A stretch of 64,000 nucleotides of DNA from Georgenia_B sunbinii (GTDB lineage: Bacteria; Actinomycetota; Actinomycetes; Actinomycetales; Actinomycetaceae). Positions 16,849 to 26,923 of this stretch are shown piece by piece. Position numbers and translations under genes: made by a program. The stretch's first letter is position 1; the number at the start of each line of letters is the position of its first letter. The notes under the pieces were generated by a model, which was given only the letters and a program-made list of their open reading frames with translations, did not search any database and was not told where the DNA came from. Location: assembly GCF_036421855.1 (NCBI RefSeq), contig NZ_JAZGOK010000001.1. One strand, given 5' to 3'.

Positions 16849-18072
16849 TCAGCGCAAGAAGTCGGGGATGTCGAGGTCGTCGTCGCGGCGGGGCCGCACC
16901 GGCTCCTCGTCGAACACCCGGGGCACCTCGAAGGACCGCTCCTGGTTGCCACCGGCGTACGCGGGGACCGGCGGGGCCGGCTGTGCCACCGGCTCGGGGC
17001 TCACCGCGACCGGCGCCTCGGGTGCGCTGGCGGCGACCGCCGGGCTGGCGACCGCCGGGCTGGCGACCTGCGGGCGCTCGACGGCGGCCGGCACCCGCTG
17101 CGGCTCGGCAGGCGCCGGTGCGGCGTTGCTGTGGTCGAAGCCGGCGGCGATGACGGTGACCCGCACCTCGTCGCCCAGGGCGTCGTCGATGACCGCACCG
17201 AAGATGATGTTCGCCTCCGGGTGGGCGGCCTCCTGGACCAGCCGGGCGGCCTCGTGGATCTCGAGCAGACCGAGGTCGCTGCCACCCTGGATGGACAGCA
17301 GCACGCCGAGCGCCCCGTCGATGCTCGCCTCGAGCAGCGGCGAGGATATTGCCAGCTCGGAGGCCTGGATCGCGCGATCCTCGCCGCGGGCGGAGCCGAT
17401 CCCCATGAGTGCGCTGCCGGCCCCCTGCATCACGGACTTGACGTCGGCGAAGTCGAGGTTGATCAGGCCGGGCGTGGTGATGAGGTCGGTAATGCCCTGC
17501 ACACCGGAGAGCAGCACCTGGTCGGCGCTCTTGAAGGCGTCGAGCACCGACACGTTGCGGTCGGAGATCGACAGCAGCCGGTCGTTGGGGATGACGATGA
17601 GGGTGTCGACCTCGGCGCGCAGCGCGTCGATGCCCGAATCCGCCTGCGTGGAGCGGCGCCGCCCCTCGAAGGTGAAGGGACGGGTGACCACGCCGATGGT
17701 CAGCGCGCCCAGCGAGCGCGCGATTCGCGCCACGACCGGTGCGCCTCCGGTACCGGTACCACCACCCTCACCGGCGGTGACGAAGACCATGTCGGCCCCT
17801 CGCAGGACCTCCTCGATCTCCTCCTCGTGGTCCTCGGCCGCCCGCTTGCCGACCTCGGGGTCGGCGCCGGCGCCCAGGCCACGGGTGAGCTCGCGCCCGA
17901 CGTCGAGCTTGACGTCGGCGTCGCTCATCAGCAGCGCCTGGGCGTCGGTGTTGACGGCGATGAACTCAACACCCTTCAGCCCGACCTCGATCATCCGGTT
18001 GACGGCGTTGACGCCGCCCCCGCCAACGCCCACCACCTTGATCACTGCCAGGTAGTTCTGCGGTGCCGCCAC
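16849..18072 (-). CDS. ftsZ: Cell division GTPase FtsZ
   Basis: The product has 407 residues. The GTG at 18072 was chosen because a strong GAGGGG site sits ~8 nt upstream and the conserved sequence APQNYLAVIKVVGVGGGG follows. The tubulin signature appears as TAGEGGGTGTGGAPVVA, and the T7 region as NLDFADV. A long Ala/Pro-rich linker (~320-390) leads to the C-terminal peptide DDDLDIPDFLR, which binds SepF and other partners. FtsZ polymerises with GTP into the division ring. A 162-nt gap separates it from ftsQ and probably contains its own promoter. Confidence 0.98.
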   Translation of the reverse strand: MAAPQNYLAVIKVVGVGGGGVNAVNRMIEVGLKGVEFIAVNTDAQALLMSDADVKLDVGRELTRGLGAGADPEVGKRAAEDHEEEIEEVLRGADMVFVTAGEGGGTGTGGAPVVARIARSLGALTIGVVTRPFTFEGRRRSTQADSGIDALRAEVDTLIVIPNDRLLSISDRNVSVLDAFKSADQVLLSGVQGITDLITTPGLINLDFADVKSVMQGAGSALMGIGSARGEDRAIQASELAISSPLLEASIDGALGVLLSIQGGSDLGLLEIHEAARLVQEAAHPEANIIFGAVIDDALGDEVRVTVIAAGFDHSNAAPAPAEPQRVPAAVERPQVASPAVASPAVAASAPEAPVAVSPEPVAQPAPPVPAYAGGNQERSFEVPRVFDEEPVRPRRDDDLDIPDFLR

Positions 18073-18234
18073 GTCGGCCCCCCTCAGTCTTGATTGTTGT
18101 TCTCGGTCGGTGCCAGCGGAAACTCCCTCAAGCTTCAACCTCTACCTGAGGCTTAGACTTATGTCAGTTTCTGGCATCCGGAACGGTAGGTTGCGTTGCC
18201 CTGCGGAGCAACGACATCACCGGGTGTGTCGCGC

Positions 18235-19143
18235 TCAGTCAGAGGTCGTGGGCGAGCGCGGCACGGTGACGTCGTAGACGGCTGCCGGCTCGGACCGCAG
18301 CACCTCGAGCACCGCCGCCTTGAGCTCGGACTCCTCCGCGCCGCCCCACCGCACCTCGGCGCCGTCGTGCAGCTCGAGGACGATCGCCCCGGGGCCGGTG
18401 GCCACCGCGACCGCCACGTCCGCGCGCACCGCCGGGGGCAGCTCCGCCAGCACGGCGAGCACCGCCGTCAGCGTCTGCGGCGCCCGCTCCCCCGACCGTG
18501 GCACGTCGACCTGCGCCATGCCCTCGGGGACCTCCTCGACGGTGGCGACGGTGACGCCGTCCGCGTCGAGCAGCTCGATGGCCTCCTCGGTGCGCAACGC
18601 CGCCACCGGTTCGCGGGCGACGACGTCGATCGTCAGCCCGCGCGGCCACTCCCGGTGCACCTCGGCGCTGCGTACGGTGGCCAGCTGCTCGACCTCGCTG
18701 CGCATCCCCGGCGCGTCGAGGCGTGGCAGCGGTGTCCCGGCGTGCCGGTCGACGACGGCGGCCACGTCGGCGGTGGCCACCGTGGTGCCCTCGCCGGTGC
18801 CGGTGATGGTCACCTGCTCGGTGTCGAGGGCCAGCAGCGGGGAGAGGAGCACCGCCCAGCCGACGACGCCGACCGCCGCGACGATGCCCAGCGTGATGAG
18901 GACCGCGCGCCAGCGCAGCCGCCGCTGCGCCCGGTAGCGCTCGGTCAGCCGCTGGGTGAACGTCCCCGCCGGCCGGTCCGTGGCGCTGTCCGCTGGGCGC
19001 CGGCGGGCGAGCCGCCGCGGCTCGGGCGCTGCCGGCGGTGCGGCGGCAGGCCGCGCGTCGTCGTCGGGCCGGCCGTCGTCGGGCCGGCCGTCGTCGGGCT
19101 CCGGGTCCCGTCGCGGCGGCCGCGGGCGCGCGGGTGGCCTCAC
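18235..19143 (-). CDS. ftsQ: FtsQ/DivIB-type cell division protein
   Basis: The product has 302 residues. A Pro/Arg/Asp-rich cytoplasmic tail of about 80 residues contains a DDGRP direct repeat. One membrane segment follows near residues 82-104 (AVLITLGIVAAVGVVGWAVL). The POTRA domain begins at VTITGTGEGTTVATADVAAVV, then the FtsQ beta domain follows with REWPRGLTIDVVAREPVAAL. FtsQ links FtsL/FtsB-type proteins and the FtsWI synthase in the divisome. Its GTG start overlaps the murC stop by GTGA. Confidence 0.92.
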   Translation of the reverse strand: MRPPARPRPPRRDPEPDDGRPDDGRPDDDARPAAAPPAAPEPRRLARRRPADSATDRPAGTFTQRLTERYRAQRRLRWRAVLITLGIVAAVGVVGWAVLLSPLLALDTEQVTITGTGEGTTVATADVAAVVDRHAGTPLPRLDAPGMRSEVEQLATVRSAEVHREWPRGLTIDVVAREPVAALRTEEAIELLDADGVTVATVEEVPEGMAQVDVPRSGERAPQTLTAVLAVLAELPPAVRADVAVAVATGPGAIVLELHDGAEVRWGGAEESELKAAVLEVLRSEPAAVYDVTVPRSPTTSD

Positions 19144-20531
19144 TGCTCGCCCGCCAGCCGCTGCAGGACGAGCGGGCCGAGCTCGGTGACGTCCCCGGCG
19201 CCGACGGTCAGGACGAGGTCACCCGGCTCAGCGGCGGCTGCCACGACGTGCGCCGCCTCCTCGCGGGGGGCGACGTAGCGGGCGCCGGGCAGCCGGTCGG
19301 TGATGAGCGTGCCGTCGACGCCGTCGACCGGGTCCTCCCGGGCGCCGTAGACGGCCGTGACGACGACGACGTCGGCGAGGGACAGCGCCTGCGCGAACTC
19401 CGCGGCGAAGGCCTGCGTGCGGGAGTAGAGGTGGGGCTGGAACAGCACGAGCACCCGTCCGCCGGCGGCGGCCAGCCGGGCGGTGCGCAGCGTGGCGGCC
19501 ACCTCGGTGGGGTGGTGGGCGTAGTCGTCGACCACCCGCACGCCGGCGGCCTGCCCGCGCGGCTCGAAGCGTCGCCCGGTCCCGGTGAAGTGCCCGAGCG
19601 CCTGCGCCATCGCCGCCGGCGCGGCGCCGACCTCGACCCCGGCGCACCAGGCGCCGGCGGCGTTGAGGAGGCTGTGGGCGCCGGCGACCGCGAGGTCGAG
19701 GACGACCCCGGCGGCGGCCGGCGCGTCCCCGGTTGGCTCGTGGTGCAGGGTGGCGCGGGCGCCGTCGGCCCGCAGCTGGACGTCGGCGAGGCGGACGTGC
19801 CCACGACCCAGCCCAGGCGAGCTGCCGGTGCCGTAGGTGAGCAGCGGGCGGCTGCCGGCGACGGCACGTGCCAGCCGCAGCGCGCCGGGGTCGTCGGCGC
19901 AGACGACGAGGAGGCCGGTGACCCGCTCGGCGAAAGACACGAACGCCTGGTCGAAGGCCTCGTGGGAGCCGTAGTGGTCGAGGTGGTCGGCCTCGATGTT
20001 GGTGATGATCGCGACGGCGGGGCGATAGTTGAGGAACGAGCCGTCGGACTCGTCGGCCTCGGCGACGAAGGCGCGCCCCCGGCCCAGGTGCGCCCCGCTG
20101 CCGAGCGCGAGCACCGTACCGCCGATGGCGTAGCTCGGGTCGAGCCCGAGCTCGGTGAGGGCGACGGCGAGCATCGCCGACGTCGTCGTCTTGCCGTGGG
20201 CGCCGGCGACGGCGACGAAGTCGCGCCCCTCGGCCGCGCGTACCAGGGCCTGGCTGCGGTGGACGACCGGCAGCCCGAGCTCACGCGCGCTCCGCAGCTC
20301 GGGGTTGTCCTCGCGGACCGCGGTGGAGACCACGACCGTCGCCCCGGGACCCACCCGGGCGGCGTCGTGGCCCGCGCGGGCGTCGACGCCCAGGGCCCGC
20401 AGCCGGGCGAGGGTGTCGCTGTCGCGTGCGTCGCTGCCGGAGACCCGCAGCCCCCGGGCGGCGAGCAGCTCGGCCACCGGCGCCATGCCGGCGCCGCCGA
20501 CCCCGATGAGGTGGAAGTGCTCAGCGGTCAT
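19140..20531 (-). CDS. murC: UDP-N-acetylmuramate-L-alanine ligase
   Basis: The product has 463 residues. The N-terminal Rossmann motif is FHLIGVGGAGMAPVAELL. The ATP-binding loop AGAHGKTTTSAM is near residue 108, and the conserved EADESDGSFLNY and VVDDYAHHPTEVAAT segments are present. MurC adds L-alanine to UDP-MurNAc with ATP in the cytoplasm. The ATG at 20531 overlaps the murG stop (ATGA). Confidence 0.97.
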   Translation of the reverse strand: MTAEHFHLIGVGGAGMAPVAELLAARGLRVSGSDARDSDTLARLRALGVDARAGHDAARVGPGATVVVSTAVREDNPELRSARELGLPVVHRSQALVRAAEGRDFVAVAGAHGKTTTSAMLAVALTELGLDPSYAIGGTVLALGSGAHLGRGRAFVAEADESDGSFLNYRPAVAIITNIEADHLDHYGSHEAFDQAFVSFAERVTGLLVVCADDPGALRLARAVAGSRPLLTYGTGSSPGLGRGHVRLADVQLRADGARATLHHEPTGDAPAAAGVVLDLAVAGAHSLLNAAGAWCAGVEVGAAPAAMAQALGHFTGTGRRFEPRGQAAGVRVVDDYAHHPTEVAATLRTARLAAAGGRVLVLFQPHLYSRTQAFAAEFAQALSLADVVVVTAVYGAREDPVDGVDGTLITDRLPGARYVAPREEAAHVVAAAAEPGDLVLTVGAGDVTELGPLVLQRLAGEQ

Positions 20532-21655
20532 CGCGCCGGCTCCCGCCCCGCCGCACGCAGCACGAGGTCCGCCAGCCGTGCGGCGCCGTCGCGCACGCCG
20601 GCGCCGGCGGCGGCGGCGGCCATCGCGGCGAGCCGGTCGCGGTCGGCCAGGAGCGGCAGGACGTCGCGGACCACCGCAGCGGGGGTGAGCTCGGCGTCGG
20701 GCACGATCACCCCGCCGCCGGCGGCAACGACGTCGGCGGCGTTGCGGCGCTGCTCGCCGTTGCCGATGGGCAGCGGGACGTAGACCGCCGGGATGCCGAG
20801 CGCGGCGAGCTCGCTCACCGTGCCGGCGCCCGACCGGCACAGCACGAGGTCGGCGGCGGCGTAGCCGCTGGCCATGTCGTCGAGGTACTCGAGCACGTGG
20901 TGCCCCGGCAGCGCCGCCGTCGCCGCACGGACGTCGTCAGCCTTCCCGGCGCCGGTGAGGTGCAGGACGTGGGTGCCGGCGTCGTGCAGCTGCTGGGCGC
21001 TGCCGGCGAGGGCGTCGTTGATCCGCTGGGCGCCGAGCGAGCCGCCGGTGACCAGCAGGGTGGTGCGGCCGGGGTCGAGGCCGAGAGCGGCCGCCGCGGC
21101 CTGCCGGCGCTGCGCGGCGAGCTCCGGGGTGGCGCGCTCGGCGACGAGGGCGGCGATCTCCGGTCGCAGCGGCAGCCCGGTGAGGGTGGCACCGGGCAGC
21201 GGCGTGCCGGCGAACGAGACAGCCACCGCGCTCGCCCAGCGGGCGCCGAGCCGGTTGGCCAGGCCCGGTCGGGCGTTCTGCTCGTGAACGACGACCGGCA
21301 CCCCGAGCCGCCGGGCGGCGAGGTAGGCGGGGGTGGCGACGTACCCGCCGAAGCCGACGACCACCTCCGCGCCGGAGCGGCCGATGGCCTCGCCTGCGGT
21401 GCGCACCGCCGCCCGCAAGCGGCCCGGCAGCCGGAGCAGGTCGGGCGACGGACGGCGGGGCAGCGGCACCCGGGGCACCACCTCGAGCGGCCAGCCGGCC
21501 GCGGGCACCAGGCGGGACTCCAGGCCGGCAGCCGTGCCGAGCACGGTGACGGTCGCCCCGTCGGGCCGGCCGGCGAGCTCGGCGGCGGTGGCGAGAAGGG
21601 GGTTGACGTGGCCGGCGGTGCCACCGCCGGCGAGCAGCACCCGCAGCTCAGCCAC
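20528..21655 (-). CDS. murG: Undecaprenyl-PP-MurNAc-pentapeptide GlcNAc transferase
   Basis: The product has 375 residues. It has the GT-B glycosyltransferase signature LLAGGGTAGHVNPLLATA at the N-terminus, GFGGYVATPAYLAA and VVHEQNARPGLANR. The C-terminal donor site is CRSGAGTVSELAALGIPAVYVPLPIGNGEQ. MurG makes lipid II from lipid I at the inner membrane face. The GTG start overlaps the ftsW stop by eight bases (GTGGCTGA). Confidence 0.97.
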   Translation of the reverse strand: MAELRVLLAGGGTAGHVNPLLATAAELAGRPDGATVTVLGTAAGLESRLVPAAGWPLEVVPRVPLPRRPSPDLLRLPGRLRAAVRTAGEAIGRSGAEVVVGFGGYVATPAYLAARRLGVPVVVHEQNARPGLANRLGARWASAVAVSFAGTPLPGATLTGLPLRPEIAALVAERATPELAAQRRQAAAAALGLDPGRTTLLVTGGSLGAQRINDALAGSAQQLHDAGTHVLHLTGAGKADDVRAATAALPGHHVLEYLDDMASGYAAADLVLCRSGAGTVSELAALGIPAVYVPLPIGNGEQRRNAADVVAAGGGVIVPDAELTPAAVVRDVLPLLADRDRLAAMAAAAAGAGVRDGAARLADLVLRAAGREPAR

Positions 21656-22961
21656 GGCGCCGCCCGGTGACCACCGCGAGCGAGCGGCGCACGGTGCCGC
21701 GGCGGGCCCGCAGCGCCTCGGGCGCTCCTGGCTCGCTGCGCGCGAAGGACAGCACGATCCCCATCGCCAGCAGGGTCGCGATGAGTGCCGAGCCGCCGGC
21801 GGAGACCAGTGGCAGCGGCACCCCGATCACCGGCAGCAGGCCGATGACCACGCCGATGTTGATGAGCGCCTGGCCGAGGATCCACGCCGCGATGCCGCCG
21901 GTGGCGATCTTGACGAACGGGTCCTCGTGACGGCGCACGATGCGGATGAGGCCGAAGGCGAGCGCGGCGAACAGCGCGAGGACGAGCAGCGTGCCGAGCA
22001 GGCCGAGCTCCTCGCCAAGGATCGCGAAGATGTAGTCGTTGTGCGCCTCGGGCAGGTAGGACCACTTCTCCCGGGACGCGCCGAGCCCCACGCCGGAGAT
22101 CCCGCCGGTGCCCAGCCCCCACAGCCCGTGCTGGGTCTGGTAGCAGGCGGCCGAGGTGTCGCAGTCGCTGCCGAACACCGCCATGATCCGGTCCATCCGG
22201 TTCCGGGACGTGACGACGAGGAAGGCCGCGGCGCCGGCACCCATGACGGCGGCGAGGCCGAACCACTTGAGCGGCACCCCGGCGACGAACATCGTCCCCG
22301 CGACCAGCGCGGCCATGACGAGCACGGTGCCGAGGTCGTGGCCGGCGAGCACCAGGCCGAGGGCGAGGGCGGACACGACGAGCCCGGGCACGAGGACGTG
22401 CTGCCACTTGTGCAGCAGCGCGGACTTGCGGGCGAGCACCAGGCCGAGCCACAGCGCCAGCGCCAGCTTGAGGAACTCCGAGGGCTGGATGGTCTGGCCG
22501 ACACCCGGCAGCATGATCCAGTTGGTGTTGCCCTTCTCGCCGCGGGCGAGCGGCGTGAAGATCAACGCCTGCAGGGCCAGCCCGACGGCGAGCGCCGGCC
22601 AGGCGATCTTCCGGTACCAGGCGACCGGGACCCGGCTGGCGACGAACATCAGCGGCAGCCCGAGGAGCGCGAACTTCGCCTGGTCGAGGAAGTACCCGTA
22701 GGGGTTACCGTCGTTCTCCCGGATCGAGCTGATGGACGACGCCGAGAGCACCATGACCACGCCGATCGCCAGGAGGAGCAGCGCGGCCCCGCCGACGAGG
22801 TAGTAGCTGAGGGTGACCGGTCCGCGGGCGAGCACGCTCTGCCGCTCCGCGGCGCCCTCGGTGGTGACGCGGGCGGCGCGGGCGGTCGTCACCCCGCGGG
22901 GACGGCGTACGGTGCGGTCGATGCCGGTGGCCCGGCGGCTGCCGGGCTGGACGGTGGTCAT
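21648..22961 (-). CDS. ftsW: SEDS peptidoglycan glycosyltransferase FtsW
   Basis: The product has 437 residues with about ten membrane segments starting at residue ~50, after a basic N-terminal tail. SEDS hallmarks include QPSEFLKLALALWLG, AHNDYIFAILGEELGLLGT and GVPLPLVSAGGSALIATLLAMG. FtsW polymerises lipid II into glycan strands at the septum with its partner FtsI, encoded 4 kb upstream. The ATG is at 22961, ten nucleotides after the murD stop. Confidence 0.96.
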   Translation of the reverse strand: MTTVQPGSRRATGIDRTVRRPRGVTTARAARVTTEGAAERQSVLARGPVTLSYYLVGGAALLLLAIGVVMVLSASSISSIRENDGNPYGYFLDQAKFALLGLPLMFVASRVPVAWYRKIAWPALAVGLALQALIFTPLARGEKGNTNWIMLPGVGQTIQPSEFLKLALALWLGLVLARKSALLHKWQHVLVPGLVVSALALGLVLAGHDLGTVLVMAALVAGTMFVAGVPLKWFGLAAVMGAGAAAFLVVTSRNRMDRIMAVFGSDCDTSAACYQTQHGLWGLGTGGISGVGLGASREKWSYLPEAHNDYIFAILGEELGLLGTLLVLALFAALAFGLIRIVRRHEDPFVKIATGGIAAWILGQALINIGVVIGLLPVIGVPLPLVSAGGSALIATLLAMGIVLSFARSEPGAPEALRARRGTVRRSLAVVTGRRRG

Positions 22962-22971
22962 CGCGCCCCTC

Positions 22972-24426
22972 TCACAGCCGCCGCACGGCGGCGGCGAACG
23001 CGTCGCCGCGCTCGCCGTAGCTGGTGAACTGGTCCATCGATGCGCAGGCCGGGGCGAGCAGCACGGTGTCGCCCGGGCGGGCGAGGCGCGCGGCCTCGGT
23101 CACGGCATGGTCCATCACGGAGCCAGTCTCACCAGCGGTGACCTCGGTGAGCGGGATCTGCGGGGCGTGTCGCGCGAGCGCGTCACGCAGCGGCCCGCGG
23201 TCCACCCCGATGAGGACGACGGCGTGCAGCCGGTCGGCGACCCGCCGGACGAGGTCGTCGAAGCGGGCGCCCTTGGCCAGCCCGCCGGCAACCCAGACGC
23301 CGCGCCCCGGGGGCAGCGCGCCGAGGCTGGCGGCGGCGGCGTGGGCGTTGGTGGCCTTGGAGTCGTCGACCCAGGTGACGCCGTCACGCACCGCGACGAC
23401 CTCGATGCGGTGCGCCCCGCCGCGGTAGTCACGCAGCCCGTCACGAACGGCCGCCCCGGGGACGCCGGCGGCACGGGCGAGGGCGGCGGCGCTCAGCGTG
23501 TTGCTCAGCACGTGCGCGGGAACCTCACCACCGGGCACTGCCGCCAGGTGGGCGAGGTCGCTCAGCTCGGCGAGCGGCTCGGCGTGCGTCTGGCGCCGGG
23601 GACCGAACGCGCGGTCGCACAGCACGTCCTCGACGATGCCCAGCTCCCCCGCCCCGGGTGGCCCGATCCGGGTGCCGACCGCACGGGCACCCTCGGCGAC
23701 ATCGGCCTGCTCGACCATCGCCCGGGTGGCGGCGTCGGCGGTGCTGTAGATGCACGCGACCCGGGTGCGTTCGTAGACCCGGGCCTTGGCGTCGCGGTAC
23801 GCCTCGAACGAGCCGTGCCAGTCGAGGTGGTCGGCGGCGAGGTTGAGGCAGGCGCTGGCCAGCGGGGCCACGCTGTGGGTGAGGTGGAGCTGGAAGCTCG
23901 ACAGCTCGACGGCCAGCGCGTCGTGCCCGCCGTCGGCGACCACCTGCACGACCGGGGTCCCGACGTTGCCGACCGTCGCGGCCCGCCGGCCGCCGGCGGC
24001 AAGGATCGCGCCGAGCATGCCGACGGTCGTCGTCTTGCCGTTGGTGCCGGTGAGGGTGAGCCAGTCCGGCCAGGCGCCCTCGTCGAGGATCTCCTGCTGC
24101 AGCTGCCAGGCGAGCTCGACCTCGCTCCAGCACGGCAGGCCGGCCGCCGCCGCCCGGCGCAGCAGCGGCGACACCGCTGGTACCCCGGGCGAGACGACGA
24201 CGACGTCAGCGCCGGCCGCGAGGACCGCGTCGGCGAGCGCGTCGTCGTCGGGAACGGCTCGCAGCCGGGCGCGCGCGCCGACCGCCTCGTGGGCGGCGGC
24301 CACCGCCGCCTCCGAACGGTCCAGCCCGAGCACCGTGGCACCGAGCGTGGTGAGGACGTCGAGCGCCGCACGCCCCGAGGTTCCGAGACCGACGACGACG
24401 AGCCGTGCGTCGCGCAGCGAGCTCAC
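22972..24426 (-). CDS. murD: UDP-N-acetylmuramoylalanine-D-glutamate ligase
   Basis: The product has 484 residues. Motifs are LVVVGLGTSGRAALDVL at the N-terminus, TLTGTNGKTTTVGMLGAI for ATP, NLAADHLDWHGS, and WVDDSKATNAHAAAASLG in the C-terminal domain. MurD adds D-glutamate to UDP-MurNAc-L-Ala. Its GTG at 24426 overlaps the mraY stop (GTGA). Confidence 0.96.
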   Translation of the reverse strand: MSSLRDARLVVVGLGTSGRAALDVLTTLGATVLGLDRSEAAVAAAHEAVGARARLRAVPDDDALADAVLAAGADVVVVSPGVPAVSPLLRRAAAAGLPCWSEVELAWQLQQEILDEGAWPDWLTLTGTNGKTTTVGMLGAILAAGGRRAATVGNVGTPVVQVVADGGHDALAVELSSFQLHLTHSVAPLASACLNLAADHLDWHGSFEAYRDAKARVYERTRVACIYSTADAATRAMVEQADVAEGARAVGTRIGPPGAGELGIVEDVLCDRAFGPRRQTHAEPLAELSDLAHLAAVPGGEVPAHVLSNTLSAAALARAAGVPGAAVRDGLRDYRGGAHRIEVVAVRDGVTWVDDSKATNAHAAAASLGALPPGRGVWVAGGLAKGARFDDLVRRVADRLHAVVLIGVDRGPLRDALARHAPQIPLTEVTAGETGSVMDHAVTEAARLARPGDTVLLAPACASMDQFTSYGERGDAFAAAVRRL

Positions 24427-25514
24427 GCGGTGACCCACTCGGCGTAGAACACACCCAGGCCGAGGGCGACGCACAGCGCGGCGATCAGCCAGAACCGGAT
24501 GACGATCGTCACCTCGCCCCAGCCGCCCAGCTCGAAGTGATGGTGCAGCGGCGCCATCCGGAACACCCGTCTACCGGTGGCCTTGAAGAAGCCGATCTGG
24601 ATGACGTCGCTCATGACGATGATGACGAACAGCCCACCGAGGATGATCGCGAGGAACTGGGTGTGGGTGAAGATCGAGAACCCGGCGATGGCGCCACCGA
24701 GGGCCAGCGAGCCGGTGTCGCCCATGAAGATCTGCGCCGGCGAGGCGTTCCACCACAGGAAGCCGAGGCAGGCTCCGATGAGCGCGGCACCGATGAGTGA
24801 GAGGTCGCGGGGGTCGCGGACCTCGTAGCAGGCCGACCAGGCGTCGCTGGTCTCGCTGAGGTACTGGCAGTTCTGGTTGGACTGCCACATCGTGATGACC
24901 GTGTAGGCGGCGAACACCATCGCCGACGCACCGGTGGCCAGGCCGTCGAGGCCGTCGGTGAGGTTGACCGCGTTGGACCAGGCGGTGATGAGGAAGTTCG
25001 CCCAGATGACGAAGAGGATGAGCCCGAGCACCGGCCCGGCGAAGGCGAGGTCGAACAGCGTGTCGCGCACCAACGAGATCTGCGTGGACGCGGGGGTGCG
25101 GAAGTTCTCGTTGGCGAACTGCAGGGACAGCACCGCGAAGGTGACCCCGACGGCTGCCTGGCCGATGATCTTCCACTTGGCGCTGAGCCCGAGCGACCGC
25201 TGCCGGCTGATCTTGATGTAGTCGTCGGCGAACCCGATGACGCCCAGCCCGACGACGAGGAACAGCAGCAGCAGCCCGGACGCACCCGGCAGCCGGCCGG
25301 CGAAGATGTTCGCCACCGCGTAGCCGAGGAGGGTGGCCAGGATGATGACCACCCCGCCCATCGTCGGCGTGCCGCGCTTGGTGTAGTGGGCGGTGGGACC
25401 GTCCTGGCGGATGAACTGGCCGTAGTTGCGCTTGGTGAGGAAGCGGATGAACAGCGGGGTGCCGAGCAGGCTGATGATGAGGGCGGTGGCACCGGCGATC
25501 AGGACGCTGATCAT
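24423..25514 (-). CDS. mraY: Phospho-MurNAc-pentapeptide transferase
   Basis: The product has 363 residues and is polytopic. Diagnostic blocks are RQDGPTAHYTKRGTPTMGG near residue 35, GFADDYIKISRQRSLG with the DD pair, NAVNLTDGLDGLATG, and MAPLHHHFELGGWGE near the C-terminus. MraY transfers phospho-MurNAc-pentapeptide to undecaprenyl phosphate, giving lipid I. The ATG overlaps the murF stop (ATGA). Confidence 0.97.
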   Translation of the reverse strand: MISVLIAGATALIISLLGTPLFIRFLTKRNYGQFIRQDGPTAHYTKRGTPTMGGVVIILATLLGYAVANIFAGRLPGASGLLLLFLVVGLGVIGFADDYIKISRQRSLGLSAKWKIIGQAAVGVTFAVLSLQFANENFRTPASTQISLVRDTLFDLAFAGPVLGLILFVIWANFLITAWSNAVNLTDGLDGLATGASAMVFAAYTVITMWQSNQNCQYLSETSDAWSACYEVRDPRDLSLIGAALIGACLGFLWWNASPAQIFMGDTGSLALGGAIAGFSIFTHTQFLAIILGGLFVIIVMSDVIQIGFFKATGRRVFRMAPLHHHFELGGWGEVTIVIRFWLIAALCVALGLGVFYAEWVTA

Positions 25515-26923
25515 CGGTCCTCCCCCGCCGCGGTGGCGAGGAGGTGGTCGGCCAGCCGCCACACCCCAGACCCGTTGGAGCCCTTGAGGAGCACGAGGTC
25601 GCCGTCGGTGAGGAGGCCGTCGAGCAGCTGCTGCGCGGCGGTCGCGTCGCCGGATCGGTGGATCACCGGAGCATTGTCCCCGGCTTCCGCGGCGCCGGCG
25701 CCCACGTGCTCACCGATCGGTCCGAGCGTGACGACGACGTCGATCCCCAGCTCGCCAGCGAGCCGGCCCAGCGCGGTGTGCTCGACGTCGGCGTCCTGGC
25801 CGAGCTCGAGCATCTCGCCGAGCACGGCGACCCGCCGGCGGGCCGGCATCGCGGCGGTCGCCCGCAGCGCCGCCGCCATCGAGTCGGGGTTCGCGTTGTA
25901 GGAGTCGTCGAGCACGGTGACGCCGTCGGCGCGGTGGTGCAGCGCCATCCGGTGGCCGCTGACCCGCGCCGCGCCGGCGAGCCGGCCGGCGACCGCTCCG
26001 GGGTCGAGGCCGAGCGCGACAGCCGCGGCGGTGACGGCCAGCGCGTTGGTCACCTGGTGCTCACCGTGCAGCGCGAGGGTCACCGGGTGCTCGCTGCGGG
26101 CGCCGGCGACGTCGGTGACGAGCGTGAACGAGGCCCGGGCGGCCTCGTCGAGCGTGATGTCGGCGGCGCGTACCTCGGCCGGCCGGGACCGGCCGAACCG
26201 CAGCACCGGACCGGGGGCGGCGGTCGCCATCGTGGCCACCCGGGCGTCGTCGGCGTTGAGGACCGCGGTGCCGCCGGAGGTCAGCCCGGCGACGATCTCG
26301 GCCTTGGCCGCCGCGACCGCGGCGATCGACCCGAACCCGCCCATGTGGGCGTGGCCGACGACGAGCACGACAGCGACGTCGAGCGGCGCGATCCGGGTGA
26401 GGTAGTCGATGTGACCCGGCCCGCTGGCCCCCATCTCGAGGACGAGGAACCGGGTCTGGGAGGTTGCCGCGAGCACCGTCAGCGGCAGGCCGATCTCGTT
26501 GTTGAAGGACTCGCGGGGCGCCACCGTGGGGCCGGCGCCGGCGAGCACCTGCGCAAGCAGGTCCTTGGTGGTCGTCTTGCCCACGGAGCCGGTGATCCCG
26601 ACGACCTGCAGCCGGCCGCCCTCGCGGAGCCGCGCGAGCACGGTGCGGGCCAGCTCGCCCAGCGCGGACACCGTGTCGGCGACGAGGACGTGCGGCGCGT
26701 CGACCGGGCGTGAGGCCAGCACCACGGTGGCGCCGGCCTCGTGCGCGGCGACAGCGTGGTCGTGCCCGTCGGTGCGCTCCCCGCGCACGGCGACGAACAC
26801 GGCGCCCGGGGTGACGAGACGGGAGTCGGTGACGACGTCGCCGCCGACCCGCAGGCCCGCGTCGATGCCGGCGGGACGGCCGCCGACGGCCGCAGCGATC
26901 TCAGCGATACTCAGCTCGATCAT
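25511..26923 (-). CDS. murF: UDP-MurNAc-tripeptide-D-alanyl-D-alanine ligase
   Basis: The product has 470 residues. The ATP loop is VVGITGSVGKTTTKDLLAQ near residue 110. PRESFNNEIGLPLTVL and LDDSYNANPDSMAAALRA are typical of MurF, not MurE. It joins D-Ala-D-Ala to UDP-MurNAc-tripeptide. The gene follows ftsI directly after 61 nt; murE, which normally lies between ftsI and murF in actinobacteria, is not there. The ATG is at 26923. Confidence 0.95.
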   Translation of the reverse strand: MIELSIAEIAAAVGGRPAGIDAGLRVGGDVVTDSRLVTPGAVFVAVRGERTDGHDHAVAAHEAGATVVLASRPVDAPHVLVADTVSALGELARTVLARLREGGRLQVVGITGSVGKTTTKDLLAQVLAGAGPTVAPRESFNNEIGLPLTVLAATSQTRFLVLEMGASGPGHIDYLTRIAPLDVAVVLVVGHAHMGGFGSIAAVAAAKAEIVAGLTSGGTAVLNADDARVATMATAAPGPVLRFGRSRPAEVRAADITLDEAARASFTLVTDVAGARSEHPVTLALHGEHQVTNALAVTAAAVALGLDPGAVAGRLAGAARVSGHRMALHHRADGVTVLDDSYNANPDSMAAALRATAAMPARRRVAVLGEMLELGQDADVEHTALGRLAGELGIDVVVTLGPIGEHVGAGAAEAGDNAPVIHRSGDATAAQQLLDGLLTDGDLVLLKGSNGSGVWRLADHLLATAAGEDR